From: Actinomyces trachealis
GTDB taxonomy: Bacteria > Actinomycetota > Actinomycetes > Actinomycetales > Actinomycetaceae
Reading direction: 5' to 3'
NCBI RefSeq assembly: GCF_015711475.1
Contig: NZ_CP065027.1
Span: 1-64,000, forward strand
Length of the DNA stretch: 64,000 nucleotides
Shown here: positions 11,525 to 19,125 of the stretch, piece after piece
How the letters are laid out: every line of letters starts with the position of its first letter
Position numbering within the stretch: the stretch's first letter is position 1
The notes under the pieces: model-generated
Seen by the model: only the letters and a program-made list of their open reading frames with translations
Told to the model about the DNA's origin: nothing
Databases searched by the model: none
Translations under genes and position numbers: made by a program

Positions 11525-12403
11525 TCACTGGCGGGGCTCGCGCATCTCGTCGGGGTGGGGGCCGTGGCGCTCCCCCCGGTCTAGGGTGTCCACCAGCGCC
11601 ATCTGCGCCCCGCTCAAGGCAAAGTCCCAGACTGCGGCGTTGGCCGCCATGCGCTCAGGGTGCGTGCTCTTGGGAATCACGACGTCGCCGCGCTGCAAGT
11701 GCCAGCGCAGCACCACCTGGGCGGGGCTACGGCCCACCTGCTGGGCCACACGCACCAGCACCGGGTCCTCCAGGACCCGCCCACGCGCTAACGGCGACCA
11801 GGCCTGCGTGACGATCCCCTGCGCTCGGTTCACCGCCCGCAGCGGCTCCTGCGTGAAGTAAGGGTGCACCTCCACCTGGTTTACCGCCGGAACCACGCCG
11901 GTGGCCGCCGCCACTCGCTCCAAGTGCTCAGGCTCAAAGTTGGACACCCCGATGGCCCGCACCCGGCCCGATTCCAGCAGCTCGACCATGGCCTGCCAGG
12001 TCTCCACCAGGTCCAGGCCCGGGGAGGTGGCCAGTGGCCAGTGCATCAGGAACAGGTCCAGGTACTCCAGCCCCAGGGTACGCAGTGACTCGTCAAAGGA
12101 GCGCAGCACGGCCTCACGCCGGTGGTTGGGATTATCCAGCTTGGAGGTGACGAACAGCTCCTCACGGGGCAGCCCGGACTCACGCAGTCCCCGCCCCACC
12201 CCGGCCTCATTGCGGTACATCTGGGCCGTGTCCACATGCCGGTAGCCCAGGGCCAAGGCGGCGCGCACACAGTCGGCGGCGTCGTCATCTGGGATCTTGT
12301 AGGTGCCCAGGCCCAGCTGGGGCATGAGCACCCCCGGGCTGGCGGCGTGCACCAGGGGCAGCAGCGGGGCGGGCAGTAAGGGGTAAGTCGGTGTGGTGCT
12401 CAT
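11525..12403 (-). CDS. Aldo/keto reductase
   Basis: NADPH-dependent oxidoreductase of the AKR superfamily (292 residues from ATG at 12403). The (beta/alpha)8 barrel motifs are visible: VDTAQMYRNE with catalytic Asp and Tyr, VTSKLDN with the catalytic Lys, LMHWP with the catalytic His, IGVSNF, and the cofactor segment VIPKSTHPER. It resembles the 2,5-diketo-D-gluconate reductase/AKR5 branch; the physiological substrate cannot be told. An in-frame extension upstream of 12403 overlaps a terminator for the neighbouring gene and was rejected. Confidence 0.93.
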   Translation of the reverse strand: MSTTPTYPLLPAPLLPLVHAASPGVLMPQLGLGTYKIPDDDAADCVRAALALGYRHVDTAQMYRNEAGVGRGLRESGLPREELFVTSKLDNPNHRREAVLRSFDESLRTLGLEYLDLFLMHWPLATSPGLDLVETWQAMVELLESGRVRAIGVSNFEPEHLERVAAATGVVPAVNQVEVHPYFTQEPLRAVNRAQGIVTQAWSPLARGRVLEDPVLVRVAQQVGRSPAQVVLRWHLQRGDVVIPKSTHPERMAANAAVWDFALSGAQMALVDTLDRGERHGPHPDEMREPRQ

Positions 12404-12437
12404 AACAAGAGGGTAGGACCAAGCCGCACCCCGTGGG

Positions 12438-12478
12438 AAAAAAGTGGGTCCTGCCCGCATCATGCAGGCAGGACCCAC
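12438..12478 (-). terminator. Rho-independent terminator
   Basis: A perfect 12 bp inverted repeat, GTGGGTCCTGCC at 12444-12455 and GGCAGGACCCAC at 12467-12478, with an 11 nt loop. On the minus strand it is followed by six T (12443-12438). It lies just beyond the stop of the 12502-13053 gene and should end that transcript before the aldo/keto reductase. Confidence 0.9.
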
Positions 12479-12501
12479 CCAAGCCCATGGGGGCTAAAGC
12501 C

Positions 12502-13053
12502 TCACTGGGCCGCCAGGGGCTCAGTGCCCTCAGTGCCCTCAGCGTCCTCGGAGTCGGCCCAGTACTCCTCAGCCCATGGGTCCTCCACCGGCTGGCTGCG
12601 CTGCCAGATGACGTAGGCGGCCGCAGCGGCCACTCCGGCCAGGGTGATCCAGCCGAAGGTCTTGAGAACGGGATGCTTCTTCTTCACGGGAACCTCCTGA
12701 AGTGCCGCCTGTTTGGCGGCAGTACTGATGATCTGGGCGCGCTCCATGAGCGGCACGCCCTCGGACTTATCACTTGCTGTGCGTACGGCGGCACTGGCGC
12801 GCTGGACTCGCGGCACATAGTCCTCAACGACTTTGGTGCGCGCCTCCTCTAGCACAGCGGTGCGGGCCTGGGCATTGCGGGCCACCTTCTCGGCCCCAGA
12901 GCGAGCACGGCTCAGGCTGTGGCCAGCCCAGCTTGCCACCTTGTCCACGGCGTGCTCAGCCTGTGAGGCCAGGCTCCCCGTGAACTCAGCAGCCTCCTGC
13001 CGCAACTGGTCCGCGTCAAAGTCGAACTTGTCGAACCTCTTCTCGAAGGACAT
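12502..13053 (-). CDS. Uncharacterised single-pass helical protein
   Basis: I do not recognise a named family. The 183-residue product (ATG 13053, preceded by GCAAGGAGGCAGGT) is mostly predicted amphipathic helix from about 5 to 120 (AEFTGSLASQAEHAVDKVASWAG, RARSGAEKVARNAQ), followed by a basic stretch KKKHP and one hydrophobic segment at about 135-155 (LKTFGWITLAGVAAAAAYVIW), ending in an acidic Trp-containing tail DPWAEEYW. This layout suggests a membrane-tethered cytoplasmic helical protein. It is monocistronic, ending at the strong terminator at 12438-12478. Confidence 0.7.
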   Translation of the reverse strand: MSFEKRFDKFDFDADQLRQEAAEFTGSLASQAEHAVDKVASWAGHSLSRARSGAEKVARNAQARTAVLEEARTKVVEDYVPRVQRASAAVRTASDKSEGVPLMERAQIISTAAKQAALQEVPVKKKHPVLKTFGWITLAGVAAAAAYVIWQRSQPVEDPWAEEYWADSEDAEGTEGTEPLAAQ

Positions 13054-13256
13054 ACCTGCCTCCTTGCTAGCTGCTACCGGGGGTGCCCGGGCATGGCGAC
13101 GGCACGGAAGGCCGTCACGGCTACATCGTCGCATCCCCGCGTCACCTCCGCACCCGCCCGGAGGAGGAATCCATCAGGGTTTTGCCTGGGGTGAACACAT
13201 GCGCGCTCAGCGGAGCGTCCTAGGAACAGCCCAGCCCCACATGGGAACATGCATGC

Positions 13257-13778
13257 ATGGAAGCGACACTGCACACCAACCACGGTGACATCCGCGTCAC
13301 CCTCTTCCCCCAGCAGGCACCACAGACGGTTGCCAACTTCACCGGACTGGCCACCGGTACCAAGACCTGGACTGACCCCCGCACCGGGGAGGAGAAGAAC
13401 GAGCCGCTTTACAACGGCGTCGTCTTCCACCGCGTCATCCCCGGCTTCATGATCCAAGGCGGTGACCCCCTAGGCACCGGTACTGGCGGCCCCGGTTATA
13501 ACTTCGACGACGAAATCGATCATTCACTGAACTTCAACGACCCCTACGTCCTGGCCATGGCTAATGCTGGCCTGCGCATGGGCCGGGGTACTAACGGTTC
13601 ACAGTTCTTCATTACCGTGGCTGCTACCCCCTGGCTACAGGGCAAGCACACGATCTTCGGCGTGGTGGCCGACGACGCCTCCAAACAGGTCGTTGACACC
13701 ATTGCCGGTGTAGCCACCGACGGTCGCGACCGCCCCGTGCAGGACGTGGTCATCAACTCCGTCACCGTGAGCGAGTGA
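13257..13778 (+). CDS. Cyclophilin-type peptidyl-prolyl isomerase
   Basis: Cis-trans prolyl isomerase that speeds protein folding. The 173-residue protein has the cyclophilin signature FHRVIPGFMIQGGDP and the GTNGSQFFIT active-site segment. There is no signal peptide, so it is cytoplasmic. ATG 13257 (another ATG at 13253 is out of frame) has no clear Shine-Dalgarno sequence. A homologue near the origin, close to the pknAB cluster and a rhomboid gene, is usual in actinobacteria. Confidence 0.95.
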   Translation: MEATLHTNHGDIRVTLFPQQAPQTVANFTGLATGTKTWTDPRTGEEKNEPLYNGVVFHRVIPGFMIQGGDPLGTGTGGPGYNFDDEIDHSLNFNDPYVLAMANAGLRMGRGTNGSQFFITVAATPWLQGKHTIFGVVADDASKQVVDTIAGVATDGRDRPVQDVVINSVTVSE

Positions 13779-13799
13779 CGCACGCCAAGCATCACCGCT

Positions 13800-13829
13800 G
13801 ACGCCGTCGGGCCTCGGTCCGACGGCGTC
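13800..13829. terminator. GC-rich hairpin between ppi and rhomboid genes
   Basis: An 11 bp perfect inverted repeat, GACGCCGTCGG (13800-13810) and CCGACGGCGTC (13819-13829), with an 8 nt loop, lies between the cyclophilin stop and the rhomboid ribosome-binding site. It lacks a T-tract, so it may be a weak or Rho-assisted terminator or an attenuating hairpin. Its arms contain the 9-mer GACGCCGTC that recurs through the window. Confidence 0.4.
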
Positions 13830-13857
13830 GCCGTACCCCCACGCAGGAGAAGATCCC

Positions 13858-14691
13858 GTGAGCCAGCCAGTCACCAACGCCGTCCCCGTCTGCCCCCGGC
13901 ACCCAGACCGGGTGGCTTATGTGCGCTGCCAACGCTGCGACCGGCCCGTGTGCCCCAGCTGCCAGGTACCCAGCGCCGTCGGCGTGCGCTGCATTGATTG
14001 CGCCCGGAGTGCGACGGCGGCGCGCCGTCCCTCCCGCACAATGCTCGGCGGCACACCCACCAGAAGTGCCACCGTGACCATTGGTTTCATCGCTGCCTGC
14101 GTGCTGGTGTTCCTGGCACAACAGGTCCCAGGGCTGGAAATCACCGTTCGGCTGGCCTTCAACCCGATCCTGGCAGCCGCCGAGCCCTGGCGCTTCCTGA
14201 CCACTGCCCTGCTGCACGGCTCCCCCATGCACCTGGCCTTCAACATGTTCGCCCTGTGGGTGGTGGGTAGCCAGCTTGAGAGTGTGCTCGGGCGCTGGCG
14301 CTACCTGTGCCTGCTGCTGGTCAGTGCTCTGGGCGGCTCAACCCTCATCTACCTCCTGTCCTGGCCAGGCTCAGAGAGCTGGTCTACCTGGACGGTGGGT
14401 GCCTCCGGAGCAGTCTTCGGGCTCTTTGCTACCCAGTTTGTGGTGCAGCGACGCTTCGGACGGGACACCTCAGCGGTTCTAGGCCTGCTGGTGATGAACC
14501 TGGTGATCTCTTTCCTAGGCGCCAACATCTCCTGGCAGGGGCACGTTGGCGGCATGATCGCGGGCGCCGCGCTGGCCGCCGTCTACGCCTGGGCGCCGCG
14601 TGGCAAGCGCACGGTCGTCTCTGTTGCCGGGACCGTGGCGATCACCATGCTGCTAGTGGCTCTCGTGGTTGTGCGGGCCGTGCTGGCCTGA
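13858..14691 (+). CDS. Rhomboid family intramembrane serine protease with N-terminal zinc ribbon
   Basis: Membrane-embedded protease that cleaves within transmembrane segments. The 277-residue protein begins with a Cys/His-rich zinc-ribbon-like region (about 8-50: CPRHPDRVAYVRCQRC, CPSCQ, CIDC), then six to seven hydrophobic helices. Catalytic residues are visible: Ser183 in GASGAVFG and His229 in WQGHVGG; HLAFNMFALWVVG is the typical loop/TM2 region. GTG 13858 follows AGGAGAAGATCCC. The zinc ribbon is common in actinobacterial rhomboids. Confidence 0.93.
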   Translation: MSQPVTNAVPVCPRHPDRVAYVRCQRCDRPVCPSCQVPSAVGVRCIDCARSATAARRPSRTMLGGTPTRSATVTIGFIAACVLVFLAQQVPGLEITVRLAFNPILAAAEPWRFLTTALLHGSPMHLAFNMFALWVVGSQLESVLGRWRYLCLLLVSALGGSTLIYLLSWPGSESWSTWTVGASGAVFGLFATQFVVQRRFGRDTSAVLGLLVMNLVISFLGANISWQGHVGGMIAGAALAAVYAWAPRGKRTVVSVAGTVAITMLLVALVVVRAVLA

Positions 14692-15433
14692 AGCTGATGG
14701 TCCCGCAGGGGCTGGGCGGTGAGTTCGTCGATGGCTACCATCCGCACCGCCCTCCCCTCGCGCTGCTCCCACTAGAACCGCCCCCGCCTGCATACCTGAC
14801 TCGTGTCGCTTTGTGTGGATTTGGTGGTTGGGGGTGGAGTTTTCGTTGGAATGGTGTAGTGCGGCTGGTTGTTTTGGGACACTAATGGGGGTTGTAGGAC
14901 GTTTGCGCAGATCGGGTCGGCTCACACTGGGCTGAGCTTGTGGTGCTGCTCGGCATTGCCCGTCAGCGGGTACTGGGCGGCCAGCCTGGGTTATCGGCGC
15001 GAATGTGTGTGCGTGATCGCGGTTTTTTGTTGAGATAGTGGGGGAAAGTCGGGGTTAATCGGGGGTGGGTCATGATTCAACATGCCTCGCACTAACAGGC
15101 CATGGTGTGTGGTATGCGGCTCCACCAGCACCTGACGGGACACCAAAAAGGCATGAAGTCAGGGCAGATACGCCCCCGGCTCCACCCAACACCCTCCTTC
15201 ACTCGCAGCGGGACTTACACGCGTGTAACTACTCCACAGCTGTGGACAACCCTGTGGAATAACAGCCCTGTAACTAATCCACAGGGATGTGCACATCTGG
15301 GGATAGCGAGCCAACTCCGCCGAAGCGCACCTATCCACAGCTCCACAGCTACACGAACGGCGGTTGTCCACTCTCTGTGGACAACCGCCGTTCAAACAGT
15401 GCCTGACTTTGCGCCGCAGGCTCGGCGCCAGGC
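14692..15433. other. Long noncoding region between rhomboid gene and crgA
   Basis: About 740 bp with no credible gene: frames crossing it have no ribosome-binding sites or recognisable proteins. The left part is G/T-rich. A 17 bp word TGGGTTATCGGCGCGAA occurs at 14987-15003 and again at 26530-26546. The right part holds the DnaA-box cluster and hairpin listed separately. Confidence 0.6.
15230..15393. other. DnaA-box-like cluster with perfect hairpin
   Basis: Within about 155 bp are TACTCCACA (15230-15238), TGTGGACAA (15241-15249), TGTGGAATA (15253-15261), TAATCCACA (15275-15283), CTATCCACA (15331-15339), TTGTCCACT (15364-15372) and TGTGGACAA (15376-15384), in both orientations. The last two lie in a perfect inverted repeat with 17 bp arms (15355-15371 and 15377-15393) and a 5 nt loop TCTCT. 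Possible roles are DnaA titration, part of the origin, or a terminator for crgA, which ends 41 bp away; no T-tract follows the stem on either strand. Confidence 0.65.
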
Positions 15434-15751
15434 TTACTTCCAGCGCAGGATGCCTAGGAAACCAGCCAGCATGATCATGAACCCGACCATGAGGTTGCCG
15501 TTGCGCAGCCAGTCACCCTGGTGGCTCTTGAGGAAGTACGGAATCGGGTACTTGCCGTGGAACACATAGGTGATCACCACCCAGATCAGGCCAATAACCA
15601 TCAGTGTCACCATAGTGGGCACGTACCAGGCGGGGCTGTGGTGGTCCTTGACCTTCACCGGTGTGCGCGTCACTCGATTTGCTGCAGCACGCGACTCCTC
15701 CTGGGCTTTGGCCGCCTTGGCAGGGTTGCCGGACTTCTTGGGGTCAGCCAC
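15434..15751 (-). CDS. crgA: Cell division protein CrgA
   Basis: Small membrane protein that in mycobacteria and streptomycetes helps organise the septum, interacting with FtsZ, FtsI and Wag31. The 105-residue product has a basic Ala/Lys-rich cytoplasmic N-terminus, two transmembrane helices (about 43-65 and 84-103) and the family's SPAWYVPTM and loop segments between them. Its neighbours, sortase E and the pknB-fhaA cluster, are those expected for crgA. Confidence 0.92.
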   Translation of the reverse strand: MADPKKSGNPAKAAKAQEESRAAANRVTRTPVKVKDHHSPAWYVPTMVTLMVIGLIWVVITYVFHGKYPIPYFLKSHQGDWLRNGNLMVGFMIMLAGFLGILRWK

Positions 15752-15893
15752 GCGGACCTCCTGACGATGAAACTAAGAGCGATCAACTGGCGGTCCGTCT
15801 GTTGCTGGCGAACCTCTACCAGCCATAGCCTAGGCCATCGCCGTCCTGCACATAGACTGGCTAGCGTTCCAAGGTGGACAGCAAGGAGCAGCG

Positions 15894-16844
15894 ATGGCTG
15901 AGCAAGAACCGCATGAGGCGACGGCACCCTTTGACCTGCCGCCCTCCATCCGACCTGAGTCGGCCGTAGCAGAAGAGCCAAACGCCACCAAGGCAGACGA
16001 GGCCTCCGCTGAGGTACACGAGCGCGGCGCTCCCCCTAAGCTTGACGACGCTATGGCTGCCGCCCAGGTCAGCCGCAAGGACCTGCGGCGCGGCCCAGCC
16101 CACGCCGCTGCCCCTAAACGCCGGGGCTTCCTGGACATCCTGCTGACCCTTTTAGGTGAGACACTTATCACCGCAGGTGCGGTCGTCGGCTTGTTCCTGG
16201 TGTGGCAGATCTGGTGGACCGGTATCGAGGCCACCCAGAAGGCAGAAGTCGTCACCAAGACCTTCACTGAGACCCAGGTGGAGTCCCCCAAGACCAGCGG
16301 TACCAAGCACACTGATGCCCCGCCCCCCATGCCGCAGGTCGGCTACGGGGAGACCATCGGCATGCTGGTAGTCCCCAAGTGGTACGGGATCACCAACAAC
16401 AATATGCCGGTCCTGGAAGGCACCGGCCCTGACGTACTGGACCAGGCCGCTGCCGGACACTACGTGGACACCCAACAGGTTGGGGAGGTGGGCAACTTTG
16501 CGGTGGCCGGACACCGCCGTTCCAACGGCAACTCTTTCCGCCGCGTGGACACGCTTGAGGCAGGAGACGAGATCGTCGTCTCTACTAAGGACACCTGGTA
16601 CGTCTACCAGGTGGAGAGCCATGAGATCGTGCTGCCCACGGACACCGAGGTGATCGCTCCAGTCCCCGGCCACCCGGAGCTGCCAGCCACCGAGCGCTAC
16701 CTGACTATGACCACCTGCCACTCGGTGAACGTCGGTGAATGGGGCAACGACCATCGCTGGATCGTGCACGCCAAATTCGCGTACTGGATGCCGCGCTCTG
16801 AGGGGCGCCCTGATTCGGTCCTGAAGGACCCGGAGGTCAACTGA
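15894..16844 (+). CDS. srtE: Class E sortase
   Basis: Membrane transpeptidase that anchors surface proteins to peptidoglycan. The 316-residue protein has a long cytoplasmic N-terminus (about 1-80), one transmembrane helix at about 84-108, and a sortase domain with catalytic His207 (FAVAGHRRS), Cys275 (TMTTCHSVN) and Arg288 (HRWIVH). Class E enzymes favour LAxTG rather than LPxTG. Two proteins encoded at 30.8-39.3 kb end in LARTG and LANTG sorting signals, making them likely substrates. The stop shares bases with the next start (TGATG). Confidence 0.92.
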   Translation: MAEQEPHEATAPFDLPPSIRPESAVAEEPNATKADEASAEVHERGAPPKLDDAMAAAQVSRKDLRRGPAHAAAPKRRGFLDILLTLLGETLITAGAVVGLFLVWQIWWTGIEATQKAEVVTKTFTETQVESPKTSGTKHTDAPPPMPQVGYGETIGMLVVPKWYGITNNNMPVLEGTGPDVLDQAAAGHYVDTQQVGEVGNFAVAGHRRSNGNSFRRVDTLEAGDEIVVSTKDTWYVYQVESHEIVLPTDTEVIAPVPGHPELPATERYLTMTTCHSVNVGEWGNDHRWIVHAKFAYWMPRSEGRPDSVLKDPEVN

Positions 16845-17002
16845 TGTACGGATTTATCTGGCGGCACCTGCCCGGCCCCACCTGGTTCAAAGTCATTGAG
16901 GCCCTGGCGCTGCTCGTCGGCGTCGTCTACCTGCTCATGGAGTACGGCTTCCCGTGGGTTGACGCCCGCTGGCACCTGTCCGGACAGGCCGACGTCGGCT
17001 GA
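16844..17002 (+). CDS. Small single-pass membrane protein coupled to sortase
   Basis: A 52-residue frame whose ATG overlaps the sortase stop codon (TGATG). It starts MYGFIWRHLPGPTWFKVIEA, then a hydrophobic helix at about 18-38 and a PWVDARW segment. Similar short proteins with an RHLPGP opening follow sortases near crgA/pknB in many actinobacteria, from memory. Function is unknown; coupling suggests a partner or chaperone of the sortase. Confidence 0.75.
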   Translation: MYGFIWRHLPGPTWFKVIEALALLVGVVYLLMEYGFPWVDARWHLSGQADVG

Positions 17003-17133
17003 GCTGGTCTAGGACCCTACCGGTGTAGGCCAGCCAGGCCGTGAACCAGGTAGACGTGCCCTACCTAGCCCGGCCAGCCTGCTGCGCCGCAGCTATTGAC
17101 CAAGCGGCGCAGCGCGGCCGACGTCGCCTGGTC

Positions 17134-19125
17134 TCAGCCCGCCTTCGCTGCGGTGGTGGGCTTTACGGTCGGAACCGCTGTGGGAGCAGGCAACGTAGGC
17201 TTGCCCACGGAGATCGCGACCGCCGATCCACGCATGACCTTGCCACTCTCTGGGTCCTGCGCCGTCACCTTCCCAGTATCCGCCGGGGCAGGCGCATCCA
17301 CCTCAGTGACCGTCACCGTTAGGCCAGCATCCCGCAGCGCTTTCTCGGCTTCGGCACGGGTCTGACCCTTGACGTTGGGAACTTCAACCTCATCAGCTTC
17401 GTAGAGTGTCACGGTGACAGGCTTGCCAGCCTCCACCTGAATGCCTTCGCCCGGGTCAACGGAGGCGACCGTGCCCACCTGGTTAGCGTCAGTCGTCTTC
17501 TTGGGCGCGTTCTGGTTGAAGGTCAGGCCCGCAGCCTCCAAGGCGGCCTGGGCATCCTCCCACTTCTGGCCCACGATCTGCGGCACCGTGGTCTTGCCTG
17601 AAGCCACCACCAGGGACACCGTAGAGCCGCGCTTCACCGAGGTCCCAGCCACCGGCGTGGTACGGACCACCTCACCAGCTTTCACACCAGCGGCGTCCTC
17701 AGTCGTCACGTCACCCACGGTCAGGCCCGCGTCCTTAATGGCGGTACGCGCCTCAGACTGGCTCTTGCCTTTGACGTCGGGCACCGAGGCCATGGCCGAG
17801 CCGGAGGAGAAGTGCACAGTAACAGTCTCACCCAGCACCATGTTCGTGCCGATTCCCGGCTCGGTGGACACAGCCAGGCCCGCGGCCACCGTGTCGGAGG
17901 CCACGTCCTCACCCCGCTTGAACACCAGGCCCGCGGCCTCCACCGCGGCCTTGGCCTCGGCCTCACTCTGGCCCGCGATATCCGGCACCGGGGCAGCTGT
18001 GGCCGCCTGGGTGGGCCTGTCGGAGGGCTCCCGGCCACCGATGGCCCCGGAGGCGTACAGGCCACCCAGCATCGCGACCAGCAGGGCTATCGCACCTACC
18101 AGCCACCACACCCAAGTGTTGGAGCGCTTAGGCTCCTCCTCGCTCTCCTCGGAGGCGGGCGCCGACGGCGGAGCCGGTGCCGGAGAGGTGCTGACCGGCT
18201 GACGCTGCACCGGGATAAAGGCAGTGGCCTGGCTCCAGGAGTCCACGGCCGGGGCTATGACGGCAAGCCCTTGCGAGGCCGCCAGCAGGTCCGAGCGCAT
18301 GTGCGCGGAGTCCTGGTAGCGGTCGTCACGGACCTTGGCCAGGGCCTTGAGCACCACCCGGTCCAGGGACTCGGGCACGTCCGCAGCCAGGCTGGAAGGG
18401 GGCTTAGGCAGCTCGCGCACGTGCTGGTAGGCGATAGCAACCGCCGAGTCGCCCTGAAAGGGGGGCTGCCCGGTCAGCAGCTCGTACAGCAGGCAGCCGG
18501 TGGAGTACAAGTCGGAGCGGGCATCCACCAGCTCCCCACGAGCCTGCTCCGGGGACAGGTACTGGGCCGTGCCCACCACCGAGTGCGTCTGGGTGACCGT
18601 GGCCGCAGAATCCTCAATAGCCCGGGCGATACCGAAGTCCATGACTTTTACGTCACCGGTAGAGGTCAGCATGATGTTTCCGGGCTTGATATCCCGGTGC
18701 ACGATCCCCGCCCGGTGCGAGTACTCCAGGGCGTTCAGCACACCCACGGTGATCTCCACGGCCTCGTCAATCGGCACAGCCTCACCCTCACCGAGCAGCT
18801 CGCGGACCGTGTGCCCCTCCACATACTCCATGACGATGTAGGGCACGGAACGCACAGTCCCATCAGGCTGCGTCATCGGCTCCTCACCGGAGTCGTACAC
18901 AGCCACAATCGCCGGGTGATTCAGGCCAGCTGCGGACTGGGCTTCACGACGGAAGCGGACCTGGAAGGTCTCGTCGTCGGCTATGTCCGCGCGCAGCAGC
19001 TTGACAGCGATCGTGCGGGACAGGCGCGTGTCATAGCCGAGGCGCACCTCAGCCATGCCACCGCGACCAATGAGGTCGCGGATCTCATAGCGTCCCGCGA
19101 GGATGCGGGGGAAATGCTCTGTCAC
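17134..19125 (-). CDS. pknB: PASTA-domain Ser/Thr protein kinase PknB
   Basis: Transmembrane kinase sensing muropeptides/lipid II and controlling wall growth and division. The 663-residue protein has an N-terminal kinase domain with glycine loop GRGGMAEVRLG at about 20-30, Lys42, HRD with Asp145, DFG at 163-165, and an activation loop TVTQTHSVVGTAQY whose two Thr match the autophosphorylation sites of M. tuberculosis PknB. One transmembrane helix lies near 335-360, then four extracellular PASTA repeats (about 370-640). The GTG start overlaps the pknA stop. It is last in the operon. Confidence 0.97.
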   Translation of the reverse strand: MTEHFPRILAGRYEIRDLIGRGGMAEVRLGYDTRLSRTIAVKLLRADIADDETFQVRFRREAQSAAGLNHPAIVAVYDSGEEPMTQPDGTVRSVPYIVMEYVEGHTVRELLGEGEAVPIDEAVEITVGVLNALEYSHRAGIVHRDIKPGNIMLTSTGDVKVMDFGIARAIEDSAATVTQTHSVVGTAQYLSPEQARGELVDARSDLYSTGCLLYELLTGQPPFQGDSAVAIAYQHVRELPKPPSSLAADVPESLDRVVLKALAKVRDDRYQDSAHMRSDLLAASQGLAVIAPAVDSWSQATAFIPVQRQPVSTSPAPAPPSAPASEESEEEPKRSNTWVWWLVGAIALLVAMLGGLYASGAIGGREPSDRPTQAATAAPVPDIAGQSEAEAKAAVEAAGLVFKRGEDVASDTVAAGLAVSTEPGIGTNMVLGETVTVHFSSGSAMASVPDVKGKSQSEARTAIKDAGLTVGDVTTEDAAGVKAGEVVRTTPVAGTSVKRGSTVSLVVASGKTTVPQIVGQKWEDAQAALEAAGLTFNQNAPKKTTDANQVGTVASVDPGEGIQVEAGKPVTVTLYEADEVEVPNVKGQTRAEAEKALRDAGLTVTVTEVDAPAPADTGKVTAQDPESGKVMRGSAVAISVGKPTLPAPTAVPTVKPTTAAKAG

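Noticed and set aside
15102..15569. 155-codon plus-strand frame before and through crgA
   Set aside because: No ribosome-binding site, no family features, crosses the hairpin and opposes crgA.
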